Shown piece after piece: positions 1 to 11,062 of a stretch of DNA of 64,000 nt. The notes beneath the pieces were generated by a model, which worked only from the letters and a program-made list of their open reading frames with translations, was not told the DNA's origin and did no database searches. The stretch is taken from positions 2,294,001 to 2,358,000 of the forward strand of contig JAPNXP010000009.1 of NCBI GenBank assembly GCA_028753945.1. Reading direction: 5' to 3'. The translations under genes were made by a program, and so were the position numbers. Source of the DNA: Hexactinellida sp. DTS-2022. Taxonomy: Eukaryota > Porifera > Hexactinellida. How positions within the stretch are numbered: position 1 is the stretch's first letter; each line of letters begins with the position of its first letter.

Positions 1-880
1 CGATTCGATTTCTCGCCAAGGTTAATCGGCTAACTGGTCATCATACTCAATACATACAACCATAATGACCTACTTTTAAATACAGCTAGACATGCTGCAT
101 AAACATTTAAAAAATAGGAGTCCAGTTTTAATATCTTCATTTTATATCTACTAAGCCTCTTACATTGTATACATTTAACTTTCCCCAGGTTTCAATTTAT
201 GAGGAATCTTTTGCGACTACTTATAAAGTTCTCAGTAACCTCATTATGTGGTTTAGACGCCAAATAATGATGACATACTAAAATATAATATTATACAAAT
301 CATCAAGATTTCATCCAGGCAAATTTTTATGCGCGCCTAGATTTAGTTTGAGCTCCCTCACACGTGCTTAAAATACTCAACAAGGGTGGGGTTGGCTAAC
401 CGATCTGAGGCAAAGGATACAATTCGATTTCTCGCCACGGTCAACCGGTTAACCGCCCATCCTACTCAATACAATAAATCCTTTATACAAATTTGATTAT
501 ACTACAGAATAAGACTCAGGTGTATAAAGTATAACTGCATAAGTATATTAACTGATACATTTCGTCCTTTAGGCAAATTTAAATCAATGTTGTCCAATAA
601 AATTTATTAAGTGGTGATGAGAAATGGATTTAGGACTACATATTCTGATAAAATTCAATTTTTAAAAATACTTTATACATTAATTTCCCAATAACTCTGC
701 TGTTATTCAACAGACTGGCTAACAGGTTAATAAAATCTCTAACCGTTAACCGATGTCAGCAACGGTTAACCGTTAACCGAATCCAGCCTTGTACTCAATT
801 TGTATTACGTCTATGGGAGCATCTCTAGATGTTCCCGCGCCTAGAAAAGATTCCTTTAAAAATTACCCGCCTGGAGGCGC
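1..880. repeat. Degenerate repeat block rich in ggttaaccg motifs
   Basis: No gene is visible. Two stretches of about 48 bp (near 1-55 and 420-475) are close direct copies, both reading cgatttctcgcca and ending in tactcaatac. Several copies of the palindrome-like word ggttaaccg occur at 720-790. This looks like remains of one or two MITEs, but no target duplication could be fixed. Confidence 0.4.
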
Positions 881-904
881 ATCGCATAAGCGTGGATGAA
901 ATCC

Positions 905-1520
905 TGCTAATCTATATATTTAAAACACAATTGTTCTTTGTTTGTTTGTCTGTCCAAAATTAATTGGAAAGACTACGAGTCCCAGAAAGCTGAAAATTTG
1001 CATCCAGTGTACTGCGACAACGATCTATTGGTTTTTGAAGAGAAATATTCGCATTTTCATCCAAAGGTGACAAAATATGCGGGCCAATTATATTCGAGGA
1101 TTTGTTAGTATGGATTAGTTAGACTTCATTCAATTACGTAGAATAATTAGACTGTGCATAATAGAAAGCGGTTCTGAGCCTGCAATCTGATTAAGTGAAA
1201 ATAAATTCATCTAACCAATGAATCACTTGTCTATTCTATTGCATGTTTTTCTTTTAGTATTATTTGGAATCGAGCTATCCTTATGGTGCAGCTGAAATTT
1301 ATTGAACTACTAATGGGAGAATTTGAATTTCCCAAACAAATTAATTGTGTAACATTCTCATAAAGGAGATTTTATGAGGAATATATTTAATACACCACAA
1401 AGCTGTTAAGTCTAAATGATTAGTTTCAAGGTGTAGTAAGACCCCGCAGCGGTCGTCAATTGAGGTGCGAAGCGCCCAACCATCGCAAAGCGACCGAGAC
1501 CGAAGGGCTCGTACTGTATA
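905..1520 (-). repeat. Dispersed copy of the ~560-bp tandem repeat unit
   Basis: In reverse orientation this matches the unit tandemly arrayed at 20351-22595: it shares the gactacgagtcccagaaag block, the gatctattggtttttgaag block and the terminal block with cgaagggctcgt. It begins near a tatatatttaaaacacaa end, similar to the end of the element at 8496. This dispersed copy shows that the unit is mobile or was mobile. No coding capacity is seen; short ORFs across it are low-complexity. Confidence 0.7.
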
Positions 1521-1959
1521 TATTGTAAGTAACAATTTGAGAGAGAGATATTGTTAATTCACTCTCCACAATGAATTACATAGTCTAATCTAATGAATAT
1601 GAATATAGTAAGTATATTTCGAAAAAAAATAATATTATATTTCATAATTTTTTGAGTTGACGACTCTTGAAAGCATGGTGCTAATGCTGTGTATGACTGA
1701 TCTTTTTGACAAATTGGAGAACTAAATGTTAGCAACTTTGTTATTGGCTATATTGCAATTATGGGCTTTGTGAGTGACTGTGACACAAGAGAACTAATCC
1801 CACCAGAATACAATGTATCCAAATTCTATACTTGCCAAAACTTTGAAAGCGAGACCAGAACTACAAATCACATGTTGATTCTCTTCAATTAGACAAAATG
1901 CAGCTCGACGTAATAATTGAGTGACATTGATGGTAAGTTAAGTCCACCTCTGTTTAAAG

Positions 1960-2372
1960 TAGGGCTGAAACGAATATTCGAAATGTAACGAACGCACCTT
2001 TTTCTAAAGTCTCTAAACGAACTAATATTCGAATATTCGTTCGTTTGGATGACTAAGCATTAAATCAATTTCTAGAGACAAAATACATTGGAAGATAGGT
2101 TTTTATCATGTTACAATGGTATAATAATAGTTACGAAGTATATTATACACAAGTTAACTAATAATCAGCTAGTTTAAGTGGGAATTTATAATTACGATAT
2201 TTCTAAGCTATACAAAAGTCTTGTTGTTGTCCAAAATTAGTCAACGAATATCCGTTTCAATCTAATATTCGTCCAAACGAATATTCGTTTCGTAACGAAT
2301 ATTCGTTTGCAAACGAACGAATATTCGTTCAATCATTTCGAACGAATATTCGGTATATTCGTTTCAGCCCTA
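1960..2372. mobile_element. hAT-type MITE, TIR tagggctgaaacgaat
   Basis: The ends are inverted copies of tagggctgaaacgaatat and are flanked by an exact 8-bp duplication, gtttaaag (1952-1959 and 2373-2380). The interior is full of cgaatattcg words and has no ORF. A second member of the family lies at 37106-37446. The 8-bp duplication and the TAGGG-type TIR fit the hAT superfamily. Confidence 0.9.
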
Positions 2373-2382
2373 GTTTAAAGTA

Positions 2383-3713
2383 TCAACAAATGGGCTTGTA
2401 ACTTAATCTTCTTTGAGTCGAACCAAGACAGGTGTCACAGTGTGTAATCTTTAAAAGCTTATGAGTGATATAACCAGCGATGTAAAAAGCCACTTGGCTT
2501 GCACCTTCAGATAACTGAAAATGATCAAAATTATCCACATTTAACTCTCCAACGAATTGTTGAATTTCAGTTTCTTCCTCTGTAGATAAAACTGAAAAAA
2601 TCTTCAATTTCTAAATTCTGTTTGAGTAAAATTTTCATCTTGACTATAGATTCCGATTGTAAGACTCCTTTTTAGCTAACTAAGAAGCAGCTACCGCTCA
2701 TCCGCCAATACAGTGAAAATCTTCTTTCTAGTGGATCGGTTTGCAATCTTCCAGTTAGAACAAATTGATAGCCACTCTCTAGCAAATCACTACACAAGTC
2801 AGATATAACATTATTAGTGCAAATTAGACCATTGATTGTCTGTTTTGTTAAACCAAGCTGTTTAGAATCTCTCCATTCGATAAGTCACTCATTCAATTTA
2901 CGTAAAATATCAATTTTATCGTCATTCGATATCAAGGAGCTACCGACAGGATTAGGAAGATACCTTTCCTTTGCATTCACTATCAGCCAGTGGCGTAGCC
3001 AAGGTGGGGGCCAAGGGGGCCATGGCCCCCCCCGAAATATTTTGCTCATTAGTTACAATTATATCTATCTATCCAAATCAGTGGAATAGTATCAGCCACC
3101 ATGAATGGAAAAGTTTCAGAAATGCTGGTGTGTCAGTATCGATGGTAATGTATTGGAGAAGTGCCGTAGTTGTGGTAGAATCGAAAATAGCTAATGCTAA
3201 GGTAACGGATTGTTTATTGCTGCCGGGATGAACAAGTGAGTAATTTATTTTTGGAGCTAGTCTAAGGTGTGCATACTGTACGTTGTCAAGTGAATGGATT
3301 GAATGTAGACGTGACCAATGAACTTCACCAGCCGGGAAAGTATGATGTAATGATGGATAAGAGGTGACTCTCAGGAACTTGAAATATCGACAAATTAACA
3401 AATTATTTCCTATGTTTTTAATGAGATGTACTGTGTCAAACATCAGGTAAATGTGTTTAACAGTATCGTTTGGATTAAATTTACAATTCCTTTTCCCCTG
3501 AATCGAATAATTATTAGCAGGTGTTGGAATGCACTAATGCTACTTCGATTATTATCGGCAATTACAGCACGAGTATAGAAATTAGCTTGAGTTAAGATAG
3601 TGAGGCAATTTAAATCACATTAGAAATAATGGTTGATGATAGTTTGACAATAGGTGTTGCAATTAGTATATAAACGGGATCGTTTTCTTTAGAGAAATTA
3701 CCATAATACAGAG
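2383..3713 (-). pseudogene. P-superfamily transposase remnant, C-terminal part
   Basis: Minus-strand translation shows P-type transposase landmarks: FDTVHLIKNIGNNLL near 3440, then LRLAPK and SVTLALAIFD, a WWLIVNAKERYLPNP stretch spanning 3110-2950 once the small MITE at 2988-3088 is set aside, and near the end AFYIAGYITHKLLK followed by a CxxC pair. These match the order in THAP9/P-element transposases. Frames change several times and stops occur, so it is dead. The N-terminal part is at 7018-7842, on the other side of the hAT element at 3714. The clade differs from the P copies at 42.9-53.1 kb by eye. No TIRs were found for it. Confidence 0.75.
2988..3088. mobile_element. 101-bp hAT-type MITE inside the P remnant
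   Basis: It starts cagtggcgtagcc and is very GC-rich at its left end. It is flanked by ctatcagc (2980-2987) and gtatcagc (3089-3096), a 7-of-8 match. Removing it together with one copy of the duplication restores the transposase frame across the SWWLIVNAKERY region, which supports insertion into an already present P gene. The right end does not mirror the left, so the copy is internally or terminally decayed. Confidence 0.7.
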
Positions 3714-6700
3714 CAGGGCTGTATCAACTCATTTTGAGTTGGTAAAAAACTCATTTCCTCGGAACCAACTCATTCATTTATATTGTACCAACTCATTCAA
3801 CTCATTCATTTGGATGTAACCAACTCATTCAACTCATTCAATTTATCCAGTTTTATGCAACCAACTCATTCAACTCATTTCAACTCATTCAACTCATTTC
3901 AGCTCATTTTAAAACTCGTTCAACTCGACTCATTTAATTACACATTCAAATGCATGTAACTCACATGCAATTAACTCATTAAAAAAATTGTATACATGCG
4001 ATGCAAGCCACTGTTGCTAAAAAACTTGCTTCAGCACTATTTTCATGATTTCGAGTATTTTTCGAGTATTGAGATGGGATCTGCATCTCACTATGGGTTG
4101 ACACAAATATTACTTATGCCACATGGCAGGACAATTATTGTCTATGATATATATTTTAACTTATTAATTAGAATATTAATTAAACATTTTTAACAACTTG
4201 GATAATTAAGGTGTAAATGTGCAACGTATTACCCCTCTTTTAGCCTCAAATGGTATTGAAACATACTTATGATATTATGCCTTTGTACTAGAAGGGATGA
4301 GCAATCCTGTATTTAGTCTAATTATTATGTTATGTGTAAGTATCAAAGTCCCGCCTCCCGACGCTGATTTTGGAGGGTGTAAACTATTTTTATTGATAAC
4401 AATAGCTTAATTGATAATAATATTAAGTAAAAGTCGAGATAATCCACTCAAAAATCCCCTTGAATAGTTGTAGAAGTATCAGGTTTCGCACGCTTCTGAC
4501 GTTGTAACCTATGCTTTAAGGTTACGAGCATTACCAGACTAGATACATCTAAAGTCGCTCGATGAGGTCGACAAATCCTTCCTGCAATGCTGAAAACGCG
4601 TTCGTTTTCAGCAATTGATGGGGTTGGTAATAAATAAATTGCTGCAATTCGGGATAAATGTGGCATTCTATTCTGATGCCTCCGCCACCAATTGATGGGG
4701 TCAGTTTCGATTATTTGATTAACCAAACGACATTCAGATTTAAAGATAAAAATCTCATTTTCAATAACTTCGATATCTACATCCGAGACACGAGCAGCTT
4801 CAGACCGAGGTAGATTATCAAAGAGACTTTTTCTCTTTAAAGGTAAATTTAGCTTCACTGAAGTTGGTGGCGGATATAAATCTCTTTCATGGTGTATAAC
4901 AATCTTCATCACCTTTTTCAAAATTTCCAACGAGCTCTGTTTTACCAGAGCCTTTGTAGCGAATCTTGGATCAACACAGTTAGCTATAATCATAAAGTGA
5001 TCCAGAACTATCACCGAAAATCTATCTTGGATTAAGCGTGACATTATCTGGGACATGCTATCGTGTTCCGAATCAATCGAATTAAAATGATGATACAGGG
5101 CTTCTAATCCTGTGATTACCATTCCACTGGTTCCCAAACTTGATTCAAATTCAAGAGTGAATAAATGGATTGGCTCTAGTACATCAACTACCTCCCTTAG
5201 TATAGATAATTCATAATTCCTAGGAATTGGATGCTTTAAGGGCGGGAGCAATTTAAGAAATCCTTTAGTTTCTGCATCTAAGAGGCTTTGTAGCATCTTG
5301 TGCATTGAATTCCATCGTGTTTGATTCATAGCATCCAGAGTAAATTTGTACTCCAGGAATATTTCTCCACATTGAACCGATTTTCGTGCGCTATTTACAA
5401 ACTGATTTGCCTTAACGATAAATTTGTTTACACTTCCGTGTGCCCTTAAGTGTTTTTGAATAAAGTCATTCACACAAAGTTGTATTAGATGACAAATACA
5501 TCGACCCCAAACGGACAATAAACCTGCTGCACGAAGTTTTGAAGTTAAAGAGTTAAGATTCATATCAGAAAGATACTCAAAAATACTAATCCAGGCATCA
5601 GTCAAGATCTTTTCCTCAATTTCCTCTAGTTCATCTTCGTCGCCATCAATGTCAATTTCTACAAGTTCATGTTCAATTTCTAAAACGGTATCGAAAGCTT
5701 TTTTCATATTAGCAGCGTTATCGGAACCAACTCGGACTATTTTATTTTCTAGGTCCCATTCACTGGCAGTGTGTTGAGTAAAATGTGCGATCCGCTCCCC
5801 CGTGTGTTTTCCTTTAAAAAATGTGAGAGTTAAGAGTTCGCTCTTCAATATTCCGTTTCGATCAATGAAATTAACAACTAAGCTTAGCATACTTAGTTGT
5901 CGTCTACTTGACCACCCATCAATAGTTAGAGCAACATATTGACATTTGTCTAATTGTGCAGATAATTCATCATTACTATCTTTGAGCATTGGGGTTAAAA
6001 GAGAATTTTTTAATTGAGGTCTATAAGGCACATTGTATTTGGAATTCAAAACGTTAAGCAAATTTCGAAATTCGGTAAGTTCCACTAGTCTAAGAGGTAC
6101 TTCAGAGGCTATGATAAACTCAGCTAACAATTTATCAATTTTCACCTGGGATTCAGATGACATTTTATTTGTATCTCCCCTAATGACAGCATCTATTGTA
6201 GGTTGTAAGAGTTCTCTTTCTTTTTTCCACGTCAAATATCGATCTTTACATGTTTTGTACTTAGTGACACTTTCAAAGTGGCGTTTTAGATTCTGTAAAG
6301 AATTGGGCAGAGCCATTCCTATCCAGCCACATTCGACACATCTATGCTTGCGCATGGTGGGATCATTCACTTGTTGAAAAAATATATCATACCAAGATGG
6401 TCTAGATTTGTGCTTTTTAGTTAGAACATTTTCGTTTTCTTCATCACTTGGCACTAAATTGGACTTTTGCAAATTAGTATCCACAATATTTTGATCAGAA
6501 GGATAAGAATTTAAAGGAGAATCACTATAATCAATTGAGAATGGAGTTTCATCTTCCATTAGGCAATATGCTAATATAATGGAATATGTAATGAAATAGT
6601 TAATTGAATGAGCAACAAGAATAAGATTAATTACCCTAAAGTAGAAATGATTAGAAATCTATAGATTTAGAAGAGACATAAAATGAATTAATAATCACAT

Positions 6701-7017
6701 CCAAGACAATGAATATGGTTGATTAATATCGTAAAATGAGTTGGTTCAAACCAACTCATTTCTAAAATGAGTTGATTCAACCAACTCATTTCTAAAATGA
6801 GTTGAACTCATTTTAACCAATTTTAGAAATGAGTTGGTTCAAACCAACTCATTTCTAAAATGAGTTGATTCAACCAACTCATTTCTAAAATGAGTTGAAC
6901 TCATTTCAACTCATTCAAGTGAGCTATCAACTCATTCAACTCATTCATTTAGACCACTACCAACTCATTCAACTCATTCAGAAAAATGAGTTGATTTTGC
7001 CAACTCAAAATGAGTTG
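3714..7017 (-). mobile_element. Near-complete hAT transposon inserted in P remnant
   Basis: The left end reads cagggctgtatcaactc and the right end carries the inverted tgagttgatacag. Both ends are dense in caactcatt/aatgagttg words (3720-3980 and 6740-7015), typical of subterminal transposase-binding repeats. The left flank atacagag (3706-3713) recurs at 7018-7025, where it overlaps the TIR gatacag: a small deletion between these repeats seems to have removed the last bases of the right TIR. The element carries the single intact transposase gene at 4448-6559. It interrupts a minus-strand P-element gene; the flanks rejoin in frame as MHKSILCIMVISLKK. Confidence 0.88.
4448..6559 (-). CDS. hAT transposase, BED zinc finger, intact
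   Basis: An uninterrupted 703-codon ORF encodes a complete hAT-family transposase, which would bind element ends and carry out cut-and-paste in the nucleus. An acidic N-terminus is followed by a BED-type finger at about residues 52-110 (WYDIFFQQVNDP, C74, C77 and downstream His/Cys). The RNase-H-fold catalytic residues appear as D214 (TIDGW), D280 (GSDNAANM) and E653 (AENERVF). The C-terminal hAT dimerisation region (WWRRHQNRMPHLSRIAAIYL to LDVSSLVMLVTLKHRL) is present. The start at 6559 is the first ATG and lies just inside the repeat-rich terminus. No intron is needed. Intactness suggests recent activity or recent arrival; expression is not shown. Confidence 0.94.
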   Translation of the reverse strand: MEDETPFSIDYSDSPLNSYPSDQNIVDTNLQKSNLVPSDEENENVLTKKHKSRPSWYDIFFQQVNDPTMRKHRCVECGWIGMALPNSLQNLKRHFESVTKYKTCKDRYLTWKKERELLQPTIDAVIRGDTNKMSSESQVKIDKLLAEFIIASEVPLRLVELTEFRNLLNVLNSKYNVPYRPQLKNSLLTPMLKDSNDELSAQLDKCQYVALTIDGWSSRRQLSMLSLVVNFIDRNGILKSELLTLTFFKGKHTGERIAHFTQHTASEWDLENKIVRVGSDNAANMKKAFDTVLEIEHELVEIDIDGDEDELEEIEEKILTDAWISIFEYLSDMNLNSLTSKLRAAGLLSVWGRCICHLIQLCVNDFIQKHLRAHGSVNKFIVKANQFVNSARKSVQCGEIFLEYKFTLDAMNQTRWNSMHKMLQSLLDAETKGFLKLLPPLKHPIPRNYELSILREVVDVLEPIHLFTLEFESSLGTSGMVITGLEALYHHFNSIDSEHDSMSQIMSRLIQDRFSVIVLDHFMIIANCVDPRFATKALVKQSSLEILKKVMKIVIHHERDLYPPPTSVKLNLPLKRKSLFDNLPRSEAARVSDVDIEVIENEIFIFKSECRLVNQIIETDPINWWRRHQNRMPHLSRIAAIYLLPTPSIAENERVFSIAGRICRPHRATLDVSSLVMLVTLKHRLQRQKRAKPDTSTTIQGDF

Positions 7018-7842
7018 ATACAGAGTATGCTCTTATGCATTTCCAGCTCTCCATCACATCCAATAATGGTTTTGCCATCAAATTGAACCTATATAAGGGT
7101 ATAGTTAAACTAAAAACTGTATAGGTATAGGGTAATAAGTATCATAAATAAGAATACCTGTTGTTGTAGATGCATTTCATCGAGTAGCAAAACAACATCA
7201 CTACATATAAGATCTTGTCTCTCAATCCTGATAAAGCATTACGACCTTGAATTGAGTTGAATTTTAGGCTTTTTAGGAGAGTTTCGCTCGGAAGAGGCAG
7301 GTGTTTCTTAAGGAAATTGTATCCAGAATTATAAGTGCACCGCAATAGTAAAGCGAGGCGTAATGCACTGGAAGACTACTTCGGTCTTCCTTTACGCATG
7401 TAGTATGTAAGTTCGATTAACTCTTTTATAACATTGATTTCATAATCCTGAGAAGAAAGATTCCGGAAATAATTGGGGAGGTTAGTTAACATGTCAAGTG
7501 ATCGAACTTGACAGAAAGGAGATTGCTTAATGTACGTTTGGAGTGGAAGGGGAATCCCATCATAGCTAAGCTGCAGATTAAAATTTCGATCGATGTATAT
7601 GCATTCCTTAACCACCACTATCGCTATCCCATACTCAATGTTAAGACAGTAATGTATATCTTCAATTCTTTGTACTCATTGGAATTGGTTAGGAATAAGG
7701 ATATATCTTGCAGAGTATTGAATTTGAATTTACCATTAAATAGAAGGAATTCATCTTCTTGATATATTCTTTTAACAGGCGGTTTTCTAGATATGTGTGG
7801 TATTGGGAATAAATTATGGATGAATAGAAGGAATAGGATCAA
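7018..7842 (-). pseudogene. P-superfamily transposase remnant, N-terminal part
   Basis: This is the upstream half of the remnant that continues at 3713-2383. On the minus strand one reads SGYNFLKKHLPLPSETLLKS, then ALSGLRDKI, then in a shifted frame SDVVLLLDEMHLQQQ, which is the first catalytic-Asp region of P transposases, and VQFDGKTIIG near 7080. Upstream (7618-7376) is IPLPLQTYIKQSPFCQVRSLDML, consistent with the post-THAP region. Frameshifts separate these blocks. No clear THAP finger is preserved. Confidence 0.72.
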
Positions 7843-7849
7843 GTGAATA

Positions 7850-8180
7850 GTCGAGCCGCGGTCTGTTGGGATGCTGAACTATATACTTTCATTCAAATGA
7901 TCTATACATATAGTTAAATTAGAAGTTGGAGAGTAATTAGTTCGGTTTAAAAACACGATCCACCTTTCCTGTAGAGAAACTTTCTTTGGGAAGTGAAATA
8001 AGTGCTTCCTTGGACCACCACAATAGCCGACGCGACACCCAACACTGTACATTTACCCAATTCCAACGCTGCGCATTTATTTAGGTATTAGCTGGCCAGG
8101 TATCAATGGGCTCGCACGGCGCTCATAAGAATATACTAGCCAAAATAATAAATATTGATGAAAATAAAAGGGCTTCAGAA
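7850..8180. other. No feature recognised
   Basis: Unique-looking AT-rich sequence. I see no ORF with a recognisable motif and no strong inverted or direct repeat. Confidence 0.4.
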
Positions 8181-8189
8181 AATAACTAC

Positions 8190-8290
8190 ACTCGACTCCG
8201 CTTAATAGAGTCACCTCGGGACCAGGTTGCTTTGACCCGATTAATAAGCGGATAAATCTATTAACCGGAGGCTCTATTAAGTGTGTTGTA
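8190..8290. mobile_element. Tc1/mariner-type MITE fragment
   Basis: It contains gactccgcttaat, gggaccaggttgctttgacccgatt and taaccgg, matching the better-preserved MITE at 54118-54302. The ends are eroded. A further fragment of the same family lies at 37020-37098. Confidence 0.6.
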
Positions 8291-8495
8291 TGGAGTACAA
8301 GTGTCTATAAGGTTGTTTGCATGGAGTACAAGTGTCTATACGTGTGTTGTATGGATCATTACTCGGCAAGTAGGTCTTTACTCGAGAAAAATGCTCCAAA
8401 GGACTCTATTTGCCTAAGCAAAACGAAGGATATTCGGAAACTTCGGGATAAACAGACAAAAAGCCTAGGCTTTTCGGACATTGTCTATATATCTG

Positions 8496-10622
8496 TATAC
8501 TATTAAAACACAAGGGTGTATATATTTGTTTGTATGTTCAGAGTTGATTGAAGAAACTGGGCAGTTTCCAAATGTGATTTTTGGCTTATAGGGGTAACTT
8601 TTGGCACCCGCCAACAAGTTGAGGTTTCCACTCGAAATTTCTCACACCTCGACAAGTTATGTGGTTGTGTTCTGTCGCAAAGCGACCTAGCAAGCGAAGC
8701 GCACTAACATATGTAATTGTTTTGGGAATTGTGTTATATAATTTATTCTCATAACTTCGTAGTTATTAGTTAATTAACTAAGAGCTCAATAAATTCTTAA
8801 ATCCTGGGTTAGTAAATTATTTAATTTCATTCGAAGTAATATAATAATAAACAAAATGAATCTCACCATTAATTAATTAAAACATTTATTATGCAGTAGC
8901 TAAATTATAGATCAGTATTCTTTAATTAATAGTAAATTGTTAAATCACTACCATAATTTGCAACTACATTTCTGAGGGTGGCCCAATTTGAAAAGTATTC
9001 AGTAGCGAAATCATTCAAGGTATTCTATTATTATATATGCAAACTTTCAATCTGCTCATAATATGGAGTGAAAAATGAGTCTAGTAAGCAATTATAATTA
9101 AACATTACTATAAATAAAAATCTACTTCAAACGAAATACAATAACTTCGTAGTTAGTTGTATTAGTTTTTTTCCAAACACAACAAATGGAAACTTTATTC
9201 GTAAGAGCTACCCAAATTTTACAACCAGTTCAACACAAAACGATGCAAAGAGCTTCATCTACGAATAATCTCAACATGGTGGGTATGCTTAAATCCAAAA
9301 CACTAAACAGAGCTTTGACTAAAACAAATGAACAACCCTATTCTTTTGGAGTAGAAGAAATAGTGAATGTTATAAATGATGAAGAGAAAGTAAAACGCCT
9401 ACAAATGCAGCATGGTCGGTGGATCGAAGATATGGAAATAACAGTAGGAAGGGAGGGAGTAGTACGCTATATATCAAATAACGGAGATGTTGGCGTTGAG
9501 ATTGAAGGTATTAGATGGTTCTTCAACCCGAAATGTTTGATAAAAGAAGATTTCGTTATTGGTGACATTGTCCGTGTAATTGTGGATGAAATAAGGGCTC
9601 GCAAGTTACAGTACGGACTTGGAGAATGGAGTAAAACTCTCCCTGACATCTTAGGAAAGAAAGGGCAGGTTATCAATGTATATCCAGACGGATGCATTGA
9701 AGTATACATCAACGGAAAATCTTGGGCATTCAATCCAAAGTGCTTGGTAAAGAAAAATGAAATTGTTTGTTACAAGAAAGATGAGTCGGTGAAAATAATA
9801 AATAATTGGGAAATGTTGAAACTGCTACAAGGTGCCATTAAGTGGAAAGAAGGCATGGGGAAGTTGGTGGGTAAATACGGCAGAGTGATATCTACCTTAC
9901 CGAACGGAGAAATACAAGTAACAGTTCAGGGAGTGTGTTGGGTGTTCATGCATAAATGTATATACAAAAGTAATGAGCCTATAGTCAAGTGTCGAGTTGG
10001 AGATCAGGTGAAAATAAATGAAGACGAAGTCCAAGTTAGGAAATTGCAGGAATTAAGCCAGCTGTGGATAAAACACATGGAAGTGACTGTGGGGAAGAGA
10101 GGTGTGATAAGTAGATTGTACAGAGATGGGAGTACAAGAGTGGAGATAGAAGGGAATGAGTGGAATTTTAATCCGGATTGTCTCATCTTATGTAATTAAT
10201 TGTTTAATAGACTTCATTATATTACTAGCGTGCTTCGCTTGCTAGGTCGCTTCGCCGCAGAACACAACCACACACCAACCGCAAAGCGGTTGATGTGTGG
10301 TTTATATACTTCTAACGTTGATTATAAAGCGTAAATAGGCCTAAATAGTAAAATTTAACAATGTACATTTTAGTGATTACGTGATCATACGATAATGAGT
10401 AAGCATGTTCGCAATCTGGTGTGACCAACGTGTCCGCATCATTAATGAACATATTCTATAAAATTTTCAGATTTTTATCTCTTAGAGGGCGCGAATTATG
10501 TTCGATTAAGTAAATTTTCAGGGTTCTCGAAATGTGACAATGGCGTCATAACTTGTCGAGGTGAACGAAATTTTGAGTGGAAACCTCAACTTGTTGGCCC
10601 ACCCTTGTGTTTTAATAGTATA
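8496..10622. mobile_element. 2.1-kb element with inverted ends carrying SH3-repeat gene
   Basis: The first ~23 bp (tatactattaaaacacaa...) recur inverted at 10600-10622. Further in, aacaagttgaggtttccactc and cacctcgacaagttatg are inverted between 8605-8660 and 10545-10595, and a gtgttctg-cgaagcgacctagcaagcg block (8665-8700) is inverted at 10230-10270. The left side has ~85 bp not present on the right. The single ORF (9186-10199) fills the centre. The TAAAACACAA terminus is shared with the repeat at 905-1520, and the inner end block recurs at 62390-62470. The superfamily is not settled: Helitron/Helentron-like ends or a TIR transposon are both possible. No transposase is present. Confidence 0.78.
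9186..10199 (+). CDS. Four-repeat mind-bomb-type SH3 (SH3_15-like) protein
   Basis: An intact intronless 337-codon ORF. After a ~52-residue basic/polar leader come four tandem ~65-75-residue repeats at about 55-119, 123-188, 196-260 and 270-335. Each follows the mind-bomb SH3 repeat pattern: (VGD)xVxV, then RxLQ, GxWxxxM, VGKxGxV, DGxxxVxxxG and a closing WxFNPxCL (WFFNPKCL 111-118, WAFNPKCL 180-187, WVFMHKCI 252-259, WNFNPDCL 326-333). In MIB1/MIB2 E3 ligases such repeats bind substrate tails such as Notch ligands. Here there is no RING, ankyrin, ZZ or MIB/HERC2 domain, so a ligase role is unlikely; a decoy or adaptor role is only a guess. It sits alone between the inverted ends of the 8496-10622 element, which suggests a captured host-derived gene. 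It has no signal peptide or membrane segment. The ATG lies 3 bp after an acaaca stretch; an upstream start is excluded by stops. Confidence 0.88.
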   Translation: METLFVRATQILQPVQHKTMQRASSTNNLNMVGMLKSKTLNRALTKTNEQPYSFGVEEIVNVINDEEKVKRLQMQHGRWIEDMEITVGREGVVRYISNNGDVGVEIEGIRWFFNPKCLIKEDFVIGDIVRVIVDEIRARKLQYGLGEWSKTLPDILGKKGQVINVYPDGCIEVYINGKSWAFNPKCLVKKNEIVCYKKDESVKIINNWEMLKLLQGAIKWKEGMGKLVGKYGRVISTLPNGEIQVTVQGVCWVFMHKCIYKSNEPIVKCRVGDQVKINEDEVQVRKLQELSQLWIKHMEVTVGKRGVISRLYRDGSTRVEIEGNEWNFNPDCLILCN

Positions 10623-10764
10623 GATTAGATACAAATTATAAACGAATTGTAAATTATGCACAGTTCGGCAGAATAGTAATAATGTTGGAACAGATGGGGC
10701 ACACTATCATAAATTTAATTTAAACCTGTGCAACACCCCCTCCCCGCAGCCCACGTGTGGGAAC

Positions 10765-11062
10765 CAGTGGCGGCGCGAGGGGGGCGGTCCCCCCCCTGTG
10801 CTTTTAATCCGCCCACTTGTGGGCGGGCGGGAACTCGCTAGTCTGATATAGGAGTACTTAATATTACTGCGGAAATGCAAGTCCATAATTAGCTGTTTTG
10901 CTGAGATGCCCCACTGTACACTATCATAGGACAGATCATTTAACTAAGTTTGTCATTAAAAATATCGATTTTGATTTGAATGTAAATTTTTGGAACTATT
11001 GTGTTTGCCCCTCCAGTGCATTGGTCCGCCCCCCCCCCAAGTGGGTTGTGCTGGCGCCATAG
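10765..11062. mobile_element. GC-rich hAT-type MITE, weak
   Basis: The left end reads cagtggcggcgcgag with G/C runs; the right end has a run of C, then tgctggcgccat. The pattern cagtggcg...cgccat with flanking G/C runs is common in hAT MITEs. No clean 8-bp duplication was found. Confidence 0.45.

Noticed and set aside
9186-10199. Ordinary host mind-bomb gene
   Set aside because: No RING, ankyrin, ZZ or MIB/HERC2 domains, no introns, and it is bounded by inverted ends on both sides.
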